Below the pieces are notes generated by a model. The model had not been told where the DNA came from, searched no databases, and saw only the letters and a list, made by a program, of their open reading frames with translations. From Syntrophomonadaceae bacterium (GTDB lineage Bacteria; Bacillota_D; Dethiobacteria; DTU022; UBA8154): DNA of 11,154 bases. The stretch covers positions 1 through 11,154 of the forward strand of contig SKMY01000160.1 of NCBI GenBank assembly GCA_007120815.1. The letters are read 5' to 3'. The first letter of the stretch is position 1; the number at the start of each line of letters is the position of its first letter. The position numbers and the translations under genes were made by a program. This document shows, piece after piece, positions 1 to 6,088 of the stretch.

Positions 1-271
1 TTTCCTGATCCAGCGCTTCGAGTTCGAGGCGCAGTAAATCCAGGCTTTTATTCAAGCTGCCTAGTTCAGCAACCAGGCGCTGCTCTTCACTCTGGAACTG
101 GGCCAGCTGCTGGCTCCTGGAGTCAATATCCCCTTCCATGCCGGATAGTTTTTCCTGCTGTTCCCTGATGCGCTGTTCCAACGGAGAGGCATAACCGGGC
201 CAAACCAACCCCAGGCCGAGAATGCCAATGAACAGGCCCATCATAAACACCTTGATTTTAGATGTGACCAA
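1..271 (-). CDS. Secreted coiled-coil protein, probable EnvC/PcsB/CwlO-like murein hydrolase or activator (N-terminal part)
   Basis: This reading frame starts at a TTG at 271 and runs off the left edge, so only about 90 residues are visible. The TTG is chosen because a G-rich SD (AGGGGGG) lies 7 bases upstream. A downstream ATG ATG pair at 244-239 would be an alternative start but has no SD. The N-terminus has basic residues (K5, K7), a hydrophobic stretch of about residues 9-23, and an Ala-Ser at about 27-28 that looks like a signal-peptidase site. After that comes a Gln/Glu/Leu-rich heptad-like segment (EQRIREQQEKL and onward) typical of a long coiled coil. It begins 22 bases after the ftsX stop, so it is almost certainly cotranscribed with ftsEX. 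In other bacteria FtsEX controls a coiled-coil murein hydrolase or activator (EnvC, PcsB, CwlO). The catalytic domain (M23, CHAP or NlpC/P60) would lie outside the window, so the exact family is inference. Confidence 0.75.
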   Translation of the reverse strand, partial: MVTSKIKVFMMGLFIGILGLGLVWPGYASPLEQRIREQQEKLSGMEGDIDSRSQQLAQFQSEEQRLVAELGSLNKSLDLLRLELEALDQE

Positions 272-293
272 ACCGCTTCCCCCCTTCTGTGCC

Positions 294-1187
294 CTATACT
301 TTCAAGAACCGTCGCACGGATATGCCGCTTCCCAAAACACCCAGAATTATGCCCAGGGGAATCAGCACCTTGACCATTTCGTCCATGATCAGCTCAGGAG
401 AAATCATAGAAATAAAGAAAATATTTTCCTGCATCCAAAACACGGCCGACTGGTAACTTTGCTGAATAATAAGAATGGGAATCAGGGCGCCCACCAGCCC
501 CAGGATCAGGCCTTCAAATATGAAGGGCCAGCGTATAAACCACTCTGTCGCTCCCACGTATTTCATGATCATGATTTCCTTGCGCCGTATATAGACCGTC
601 AACCGGATGGTATGGGAAATCAAGAAGACGGCCGTAACAGCGAGCCCACCCATAAAAACCAATCCAACCCAGCGGACAACGCCGGTAAACTGGAACAAAG
701 GTTCCACCACACCGCTGCCGTAATCCACGTATTCCACCCCGGGATAGTTTTCTATTTCCCGGGCCACCTGGGGAATGTCCTCGGGAATGCGGGTGCGCAG
801 TTCATACGAGTTCCGTAATGGATTGCTTTCCTCGTTCATGTAGTATTCAACCAGGTGGGCGCGATCGCCAAGCCGCTCTATCAGCCTTTCCATGGCTTCA
901 CCCTTGGTCACATAGCGCACTTCCTGCATTTCCGGGTGAGCAATCAGTTTTCGCTGCAGCTCCCTCTGCACGTATTCCGAGGCACTGTCATCTACGTAGA
1001 GAATAATCTGTACTTCTTCCTTGATATGCTGGGTTATTTCAAGCACATTGCGATTTAATACCATAAAGCTTCCCAGGATAAGGAGTGTAATGGCCACAAC
1101 GGCAATGGAGGCCAGGCTCATCCAGCCATTACGTAAAATACTTTTCAGCGCCTCTCCCAAGAAATAAAAGAGGCTCCTAATATGCAT
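294..1187 (-). CDS. ftsX: Cell division ABC transporter permease-like protein FtsX
   Basis: FtsX is the membrane half of the FtsEX complex, which passes ATP hydrolysis by FtsE across the membrane to a periplasmic or extracellular murein hydrolase. The 297-residue protein has the expected layout: a short cytoplasmic N-terminus, TM1 at about 24-44, a large extracytoplasmic domain at about 45-170, then TM2 (about 173-193), TM3 (about 220-243) and TM4 (about 271-291). The cytoplasmic loop after TM2 carries the family-like RRKEIMIMKYVGAT segment (201-214), which contacts the ATPase in this superfamily. The length is normal for Gram-positive FtsX. Its ATG lies inside the last codons of ftsE (11-base overlap), which points to translational coupling; the upstream GAGGGG is a usable SD. 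Family assignment is strong from sequence and neighbours. Confidence 0.96.
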   Translation of the reverse strand: MHIRSLFYFLGEALKSILRNGWMSLASIAVVAITLLILGSFMVLNRNVLEITQHIKEEVQIILYVDDSASEYVQRELQRKLIAHPEMQEVRYVTKGEAMERLIERLGDRAHLVEYYMNEESNPLRNSYELRTRIPEDIPQVAREIENYPGVEYVDYGSGVVEPLFQFTGVVRWVGLVFMGGLAVTAVFLISHTIRLTVYIRRKEIMIMKYVGATEWFIRWPFIFEGLILGLVGALIPILIIQQSYQSAVFWMQENIFFISMISPELIMDEMVKVLIPLGIILGVLGSGISVRRFLKV

Positions 1188-1869
1188 TGCAGTAAACCCC
1201 TCTTTCCTGATCGCTTACCAGGTAGCCGTTTTCCAGGATAACAACACGTTTTTGCAAGCGATCCACCTGTTCTTTAGCATGAGTTGCAACGATGACAGTG
1301 GTTCCTCGCACGTTGATCTCGTTAAACAAATCCATCATGTCGGAGGCTGTCTGAGGGTCCAGGTTCCCCGTCGGCTCGTCCGCCATAAGGACGGAAGGGC
1401 GGTTAACCAGAGCGCGAGCCACCGATACCCGCTGCTGCTCTCCTCCGGAAAGCTCATTTGGTTTCTTAAAGGCTTTGTCTTTTAAGCCGACCATTTCCAG
1501 GACAACGGGTACCCGCTTGCGGATCTCTTTGGATGGCGTACCGATAACCTGGAGGGCAAAAGCCACATTATCAAAGACAGTCCTGTCGCTTAGCAGGCGA
1601 AAGTCCTGGAATACCATGCCGATGTTTCTTCGTAAAAAGGGAACCTGTCGATTTTTAAGTCTGGTAATGTCTCGCCCAAAAATTTTAATGCTCCCGCGGG
1701 TTGGTAGAATTTCACGCATGAAGAGTTTCATCAGGGTGGATTTTCCAGCCCCGCTGGCCCCGACAATAAATACAAATTCACCCCGGTCGATGACCAAATT
1801 TATGTCTTTTAATGCTGTGCCTTCACTATCATTGCCGTACTGCTTGTCCAGGTGATAGATTTCAATCAA
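1177..1869 (-). CDS. ftsE: Cell division ATP-binding protein FtsE
   Basis: FtsE is the ABC ATPase partner of FtsX. All motifs are visible in the 230-residue protein: Walker A GASGAGKST (37-45), Q-loop Gln88 in MVFQDF, signature LSGGEQQR (140-147), Walker B LMADEP with catalytic Glu165 (161-166), D-loop GNLD, and H-loop His197 in VATH. The segment TGNLDPQTASDMM is also typical of FtsE rather than of other ABC ATPases. The start is a TTG at 1869, supported by a GGGAG SD 7 bases upstream; no ATG lies at the right place. It heads the ftsE-ftsX-coiled-coil unit and is separated from ilvC by an intrinsic terminator and a probable promoter, so this unit is likely expressed independently of the secA-ilvC genes. 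Confidence 0.97.
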   Translation of the reverse strand: MIEIYHLDKQYGNDSEGTALKDINLVIDRGEFVFIVGASGAGKSTLMKLFMREILPTRGSIKIFGRDITRLKNRQVPFLRRNIGMVFQDFRLLSDRTVFDNVAFALQVIGTPSKEIRKRVPVVLEMVGLKDKAFKKPNELSGGEQQRVSVARALVNRPSVLMADEPTGNLDPQTASDMMDLFNEINVRGTTVIVATHAKEQVDRLQKRVVILENGYLVSDQERGVYCNAY

Positions 1870-1908
1870 GGGCGTTCTCCCTCTTAATTAGTAATTTTCA
1901 GTCTATTA

Positions 1909-1914
1909 ATTATA
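1909..1914 (-). promoter_or_regulatory. Probable -10 element of the ftsE promoter
   Basis: A perfect TATAAT on the minus strand lies 40 bases upstream of the ftsE start, in AT-rich sequence and downstream of the ilvC terminator. I cannot find a good -35 at 16-18 bases spacing (the best is TTCTGT), and there is no extended -10 TG. The promoter call therefore rests on the -10 match and its position. Confidence 0.4.
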
Positions 1915-2096
1915 AAGCAACACGGAATTGACAGAATGCGACCGTTAAACCCTTTTGTACTAAAAAGAACGATGAATATAGGCAAAAAATCCCGTTTTTA
2001 AAGTGGGTGTTGACTTTTTATTCGACATTGTTTTAGAAATTCCTTTTTCTTTTTAGGCCAAATTATGGATATTTGATCATTTTTTGGGTAATTCAT

Positions 2097-2128
2097 AAAA
2101 AAACCCCCGGTTTTGAAGAACCGGGGGT
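2097..2128 (-). terminator. Intrinsic terminator of ilvC
   Basis: On the minus strand a perfect 10-bp stem (ACCCCCGGTT pairing with AACCGGGGGT, 2128-2119 and 2112-2103) closes a 6-base loop. It is followed at once by a run of seven T (2103-2097, overlapping the last stem base). It lies 53 bases after the ilvC stop. This is a classic Rho-independent terminator and separates ilvC from ftsE. Confidence 0.95.
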
Positions 2129-2181
2129 CAGCAAGGATCACTATTTTAAAGGTTGGTCTTGGTTCATTGACGTCGTGATGT

Positions 2182-3180
2182 TTACCGATCGCTTTTTAAC
2201 CAGGGCATCATGGCGCGGAGCTCCTGGCCCACCTTTTCAATCAAGTGTTCTGATTCCTTCCGCCTTAAAGCTGTAAAGCGGGGGCGATTCATCCGAAATT
2301 CGGTGATGCACTCGTTGGCAAAAACCCCTTCCTGGACTTCTTTCAGTATCTTTTTCATTTCCTCTCGTACGTTTTCATCAATGATTCTCGGGCCGCGGGT
2401 TAGATCGCCGTACTCTGCCACATCACTGACTGAATAGCGCATTCGGGACAATCCTCCTTCATAAATCAGGTCAATAATGAGTTTTAATTCATGCAGGCAT
2501 TCAAAGTAGGCGATTTCCGGTTGGTAACCGGCTTCTACAAGGGTATCAAAGGAGGCTTTAATCAACGCCGCTGTGCCGCCACACAAAACGGCTTGCTCAC
2601 CGAAAAGGTCCGTCTCCGTCTCTTCCCGGAAGGTGGTCTCGAGAACCCCTGCCCGGGTAGAACCCAACCCCTGGGCATAAGCCAGGGCTCGCTGCAGGCA
2701 GCGTCCGGTAAAATCCTGGTGGATGGCAACCAGGGCCGGGACACCGTTTCCTTGCTCGAACATGCGTCTTAACAGGTGGCCGGGGCTCTTAGGGGCGACC
2801 ATGAAGACATCCACGTTGGTCGGTGGCACCACCTGGTTGAACAAGATGTTAAACCCGTGAGCCACTGCCAGCGCCTTGCCTTCATCCAGGTTAGGGCGCA
2901 CTTCATTTTCAAATACCGCCGGCTGGTCATTGTCTCCGATAAGCATCATAATAACCTGGGATGCCTTCACCGCCTCGGACACAGTTTTCACGTCTAAACC
3001 ATCTTGCCGGGCCTGCTCCCAGCGTTGGCTTCCCTGGCGCAGACCTACCACCACATCCAGACCGCTTTCTTTTAAGTTTTGTGCGTGAGCATGTCCCTGG
3101 CTTCCATAGCCTAAAACCGCAATTTTTTCACCTTTAAGTTGAGATAGATCCGCATCCTTGTCGTAATAAATAACTGCCAT
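2182..3180 (-). CDS. ilvC: Ketol-acid reductoisomerase, class I
   Basis: The enzyme converts acetolactate or acetohydroxybutyrate, with Mg2+ and NAD(P)H, to dihydroxy acids in valine, leucine and isoleucine synthesis. At 332 residues it is class I size. The Rossmann motif [10 protein letters not shown] is at 24-33 and a cofactor-selecting loop is around GLRQGSQRW (46-54). The catalytic set is visible: His108 (AHGF), Asp191 and Glu195 (ETDLFGEQ), Glu227 and Glu231 (ECLHELK), Ser252 (YSVSD). The ATG start is fixed by the conserved N-terminus ([17 protein letters not shown]). Several positions that are usually constant differ: MMLIGDND replaces the usual LIPDE-type loop, and the C-terminal W...ENQ...P segment reads [10 protein letters not shown]. 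No other branched-chain biosynthesis gene is adjacent; the upstream neighbours are transketolase subunits. The normal role is likely, but the divergence leaves room for a specialised copy. Confidence 0.95.
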   Translation of the reverse strand: MAVIYYDKDADLSQLKGEKIAVLGYGSQGHAHAQNLKESGLDVVVGLRQGSQRWEQARQDGLDVKTVSEAVKASQVIMMLIGDNDQPAVFENEVRPNLDEGKALAVAHGFNILFNQVVPPTNVDVFMVAPKSPGHLLRRMFEQGNGVPALVAIHQDFTGRCLQRALAYAQGLGSTRAGVLETTFREETETDLFGEQAVLCGGTAALIKASFDTLVEAGYQPEIAYFECLHELKLIIDLIYEGGLSRMRYSVSDVAEYGDLTRGPRIIDENVREEMKKILKEVQEGVFANECITEFRMNRPRFTALRRKESEHLIEKVGQELRAMMPWLKSDR

Positions 3181-3186
3181 TCATCC

Positions 3187-3220
3187 GCCCGTCCTTGAAG
3201 TCGGCGGGCTTACACCTCCT
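3187..3220 (-). promoter_or_regulatory. Strong SD and hairpin upstream of ilvC start
   Basis: Upstream of ilvC the only strong SD (AGGAGGT, 3220-3214) lies 33 bases before the ATG, too far for normal use. Between them is a hairpin: GCCCGCC (3209-3203) pairs with GG-CGGGC (3194-3193 and 3191-3187, with A3192 bulged) around the loop GACTTCAA. Folding would bring the SD closer to the ATG. A weaker candidate SD, AAGGA (3196-3192), is 11 bases from the ATG but sits in the 3' arm of the hairpin. The stem-loop has the look of palindromes found at IS200/IS605 right ends; no transposase gene accompanies it. Confidence 0.5.
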
Positions 3221-3226
3221 GTTAAG

Positions 3227-3250
3227 TAGTATTGTGTTGCTACAATTCTA
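3227..3250. repeat. Inverted repeat upstream of ilvC, possible operator
   Basis: An interrupted palindrome, TAG-n-ATTGT-N6-ACAAT-n-CTA, spans 24 bases with one non-pairing position per arm. It lies just upstream of the ilvC SD. Its distal arm on the minus strand reads TAGAAT (3250-3245), which could be a -10 element, so a protein bound here could block transcription. I know of no named regulator with this exact site. It could also be a small RNA hairpin or chance. Confidence 0.35.
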
Positions 3251-3260
3251 ACCGCCTGCC

Positions 3261-3329
3261 TTAGACATTAAATGATCTTTTTCCGGTCAATCGTCTGGGC
3301 CAAAAAATCCGCTGATTCCTTAAATTCAT
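3261..3329 (-). CDS. Possible 22-codon ORF in the ilvC upstream region
   Basis: An ATG at 3329 opens a 22-codon frame ending in TAA at 3263-3261, with an AAGGA SD 4 bases upstream. It begins 7 bases after the stop of the transketolase C subunit. The peptide would be basic (five Arg, one Lys) with scattered Leu, Ile and Val, but no run of branched-chain codons as in classical ilv attenuators. No terminator/antiterminator pair is evident after it. It may be a translated leader or a chance ORF; no homology is recognised. Confidence 0.2.
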   Translation of the reverse strand: MNLRNQRIFWPRRLTGKRSFNV

Positions 3330-3336
3330 TTTATCC

Positions 3337-4293
3337 TTATTTGCAGCATGAGGACTTTTTTTGCAACGCAAGGTATCCGGCGCGGACAAGCTCCTCGGGC
3401 GTTAACCCATACTTTTCCAGCAGCGCATCGGGAGAACCGGATTCTCCAAAGGTATCCTTAACGCCTACCCGGATGACCGGGACTGGATAGTCTTGCGAAA
3501 GCACTTCAGCGACAGCACCACCCAAGCCACCGATGATGCTGTGTTCTTCGCCGGTGACCACGGCCCCGGTTTCCCGGGCTACCTGGATGAGCAGCTTTTC
3601 GTCCAACGGCTTTAATGTATGCATGTTGACAACGGCGGCGTGAATTCCCTGGGTTTCCAGCTGACTTGCTGCATCCAAGGCCATGCTTGTCATAATACCC
3701 GTGGTTATATAAGCCAGGTCCTTACCTTCCCGTAATACCTGACCCCGACCCAGTTCAAAAGAGGACTCGGCTTGAATGATTTGCGGCACTTTGGGGCGCC
3801 CCAGGCGAAGATAAACGGGCCCCTGGTGCCTGGCTATCGCTTGAACCGCCTGTCGCGTCTGGGTCCCATCAGCGGGCACAACAACGGTCATGTTGGGTAA
3901 CACTCGCATAAGGGCGATATCTTCCAGGGCCTGGTGGGAGGCGCCGTCTTCACCCACCGTCAAGCCCGTGTGGGTCGCAGCAATTTTTACATTCAGCCGG
4001 GTATAGGCAATAGAATTACGGATCTGGTCATATACCCTGCCGGTGGCAAACACGCCGAAGGTGCTGGCAAAGGGAATATACCCTGAAGCGGCCAGTCCGG
4101 CAGCCGTACCCATCATGTCTGCTTCGGATACACCTACGTTAAAAAAACGACTGGGAAAAGCTTCGGCAAACAGGATCGTTTTAGTGGACTTGGAAAGGTC
4201 GGCATCCAGCACGACGACCCGATCCAGGCTTTTGCCCAATTCCACCAGGGCATTTCCATAGGCATCCCGGGTTGCGATTTTCTCTGTCATCAC
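3337..4293 (-). CDS. Transketolase, C-terminal subunit (Pyr and C-terminal domains)
   Basis: This is the second half of a split, two-subunit transketolase, which transfers two-carbon ketol units between sugar phosphates using thiamine diphosphate in the non-oxidative pentose phosphate pathway. The 318 residues contain the pyrimidine-binding domain with the cofactor-activating Glu57 in VGVSEADM, the THTGLTVGEDGASHQALED segment (108-125) that contributes active-site His residues, and a transketolase C-terminal domain from about 190. The start is GTG at 4293 or, more likely, the next codon ATG at 4290, which is 8 bases from a GGGAGG SD. It begins 13 bases after the N-subunit stop, so the two are co-translated from one message. 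The C-terminus ends in an unusual Cys-Cys-Lys. Some families with this domain plan act on other ketoses or ketoacids, so the substrate is inferred. Confidence 0.93.
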   Translation of the reverse strand: MMTEKIATRDAYGNALVELGKSLDRVVVLDADLSKSTKTILFAEAFPSRFFNVGVSEADMMGTAAGLAASGYIPFASTFGVFATGRVYDQIRNSIAYTRLNVKIAATHTGLTVGEDGASHQALEDIALMRVLPNMTVVVPADGTQTRQAVQAIARHQGPVYLRLGRPKVPQIIQAESSFELGRGQVLREGKDLAYITTGIMTSMALDAASQLETQGIHAAVVNMHTLKPLDEKLLIQVARETGAVVTGEEHSIIGGLGGAVAEVLSQDYPVPVIRVGVKDTFGESGSPDALLEKYGLTPEELVRAGYLALQKKSSCCK

Positions 4294-4306
4294 TGTTTCC
4301 TCCCCT

Positions 4307-5134
4307 CTAACGTGTCAGCTCGGCCAACCCGCGTTCCAGTTCCTCTTTATCGGGGGCTTTACCGTGCCAATCCACCTGGTTTTCCATAAATGATACCCCT
4401 TTTCCTTTGACAGTATGGGCCACAATCATACTGGGCAAATCCGGATAGGACTGGGCACGGCTGACAGCTTCCTGAAGGGAGGCGAAGTCATGGCCGTTGG
4501 CCTCCTGGACATGCCAGCCAAAGGCCTTCCATTTATCCACCATGGGCGCGTGGCATTTAACATCCCGGCACCATCCGTCGATTTGCAGCCCGTTATAGTC
4601 TAAAAAAGCCGTCAGGTGCCCCAGGCCATAGTGGGCTGCTGTCATGGCGGCTTCCCAAATCTGCCCTTCCTGCACTTCGCCGTCGCCCAGGACAACATAT
4701 GTTTTTCGCGGGGATCGATCCAGGCGGGCAGCAAGGGTCATGCCAACGGCAGCGGAAAGGCCCTGCCCCAGGGACCCGGTAGACATCTCCACCCCGGGTG
4801 TTTTTCGCATGTCGGGATGACCCTGCAGGGGGGAGTCAATTTGACGAAGTTTATCCAGGTAATCTGCAGGGAAAAACCCTTTATCCGCTAATACAGCATA
4901 AAGGGCCGGACATGCATGTCCCTTGCTTAGAATCAGGCGGTCTCTTTCTTTATCTTGATAATATGCCGGATCTACACGCATAACACGGTAATAAAGAAGA
5001 ACCAGAATGTCAATAACGGAGAGCGAGCCTCCGGGATGGCCAGAGCCGGCCCGGTGGATCATGGTTAAAATGTCCCTGCGCAGTTTTTGCGCCTTTTGTT
5101 TTAGTTCTTCAACTTCGATAGTTGGTATGGGCAA
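4307..5134 (-). CDS. Transketolase, N-terminal subunit (PP domain)
   Basis: This is the first half of the split transketolase. It carries the diphosphate-binding domain. In the 275 residues the thiamine diphosphate/metal motif is GDGEVQEG (150-157) with Asn181 as the closing metal ligand (DYNG). His33 in SGHPGG, His73 in SKGHA and His106 in QGHPD match the active-site histidines of the family. The start is TTG at 5134, because an AAAGGAGG SD lies 8 bases upstream and an in-frame TGA lies immediately upstream at 5140-5138. An out-of-frame ATG at 5141 lies only 2 bases after the SD and is not used for this product. The 91-base gap to the YitT stop contains no terminator that I can see, so read-through from the secA operon is likely, though a promoter cannot be excluded. 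Confidence 0.94.
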   Translation of the reverse strand: MPIPTIEVEELKQKAQKLRRDILTMIHRAGSGHPGGSLSVIDILVLLYYRVMRVDPAYYQDKERDRLILSKGHACPALYAVLADKGFFPADYLDKLRQIDSPLQGHPDMRKTPGVEMSTGSLGQGLSAAVGMTLAARLDRSPRKTYVVLGDGEVQEGQIWEAAMTAAHYGLGHLTAFLDYNGLQIDGWCRDVKCHAPMVDKWKAFGWHVQEANGHDFASLQEAVSRAQSYPDLPSMIVAHTVKGKGVSFMENQVDWHGKAPDKEELERGLAELTR

Positions 5135-5225
5135 TGATCATTCCTCCTTTTTGTGGGAATTGTTCCGCTTCCAACGTGGCTCCGGTTGCTCTTCATGAAC
5201 AGGCTGATGTCGCCGCGGAAGAGGG

Positions 5226-6065
5226 TTAAATACGCCTGAATCCCTCGCCCATGACCTCACCCACCTTGGTGACGACGACAAAAGCGGTGGGGTCTGTGTC
5301 GCGAACAATGCTTTTCAAGCGCGTTACCTGGTGCTGGGGAATCACGCACAAAATGATGCCCCGTTGTTCCCCGGTGTAGGCTCCTGAACCCTCCAAAAAC
5401 GTAGCACCCCGGTCCAGCTCATTAATAATTCTATCTGAAATGGCTTCCTTCTGATTGCTAATAATCAACGCTGCCCGAGAAAAACCAGGCCCTTCCTGGA
5501 TCAGATCAATGACTTTGCTGGTGATAAAAATAGATATCAGGGCAAATAATGCCACATCAGGGCTAAAAATAAAGCCGGCCGCCACTATAATCGCCAGGTC
5601 AGCGCTGATCAGGCTCTGCCCACTGCTCAGCCCAAAAAAATGATTGATAAGCTGCGCACCCAGGGCTGTACCGCCCGTCGATCCGTGGGAGCGGAAAACC
5701 AGGCCCAGGCCTATCCCAACACCGATGCCCCCGTAGATAGAAGCCAATAAAAGGTCCCTTGTTAACAACGGAAGAAATGCCGTTAACTCCAACATTAAAG
5801 GAAGCAGCAGGGTGCCGGCCAGGCTGTGGGCCACGAATTTCCATCCCAGGAAATACCACGAAAGGACAAAGAGAGGAATATTCACAAGCAGCACTGTCAG
5901 GCCCACGGGAATTCGGTAAAGGTGAAACAGGATAATCCCCAGGCCGCTGGCCCCTCCCGCAGCAATTTTATTGGGAATCAGGAACATGTTAAAGGCTACG
6001 GCAAGGATCGTCACGCCAATTACAATTCCGAGCAGTTCCTTTAAATACGTTTTCCAGCCCCTCAT
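5226..6065 (-). CDS. YitT family membrane protein (YvjA-like), DUF161 plus DUF2179
   Basis: This 279-residue integral membrane protein of unknown biochemical function belongs to the YitT family. The N-terminal half (about 10-190) has five to six hydrophobic helices, with the family-typical NKIAAGGASGLG (32-43) and SHGSTGGTALGAQ (127-138) segments. The C-terminal soluble DUF2179 domain (about 195-279) contains the typical GATFLEGSGAYTGE (220-233) and ends with VGEVMGEGF. The ATG is 7 bases after a GGGAG SD and 23 bases after prfB, so it is part of the secA-prfB transcript. B. subtilis has the paralogue YvjA at the same place next to prfB, which supports orthology by synteny. A transport or anchoring role is often suggested for the family, but none is shown by this sequence. 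Confidence 0.93.
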   Translation of the reverse strand: MRGWKTYLKELLGIVIGVTILAVAFNMFLIPNKIAAGGASGLGIILFHLYRIPVGLTVLLVNIPLFVLSWYFLGWKFVAHSLAGTLLLPLMLELTAFLPLLTRDLLLASIYGGIGVGIGLGLVFRSHGSTGGTALGAQLINHFFGLSSGQSLISADLAIIVAAGFIFSPDVALFALISIFITSKVIDLIQEGPGFSRAALIISNQKEAISDRIINELDRGATFLEGSGAYTGEQRGIILCVIPQHQVTRLKSIVRDTDPTAFVVVTKVGEVMGEGFRRI

Positions 6066-6088
6066 GACAGCGCTCCCGTTCGTGATGG

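Larger units (their letters stand above)
1870..2181. other. Intergenic region between ilvC and ftsE
   Basis: This gap of 312 bases holds the ilvC terminator (2097-2128) and a probable ftsE -10 (1909-1914). The remainder is AT-rich. A plus-strand TTGACT with a weak -10-like TAGAAA 18 bases later (2010-2039) is visible, but nothing downstream on that strand looks coding. I see no gene here. Confidence 0.7.

Noticed and set aside
222..818. A long plus-strand ORF of 198 codons
   Set aside because: It lies antisense to ftsX, has a His/Gln/Asn-rich composition typical of antisense frames, no SD, and no recognisable family.
2010..2039. Plus-strand TTGACT with a TAGAAA 18 bases on, as a promoter for a small RNA toward ilvC
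   Set aside because: The -10 is weak, and the downstream hairpin has its T run only in the minus-strand direction, so no defined plus-strand transcript is supported.
3301..3325. Weak hairpin AATC-AGCG-GATT followed by T's after the transketolase C gene, as a terminator
   Set aside because: A 4-bp AT-rich stem is too weak to support a terminator call.
5135..5225. A promoter or terminator between the YitT gene and the transketolase N gene
   Set aside because: Only a 6-bp distant inverted repeat (TTCCGC/GCGGAA) is present, with no T run and no acceptable -35/-10 pair.
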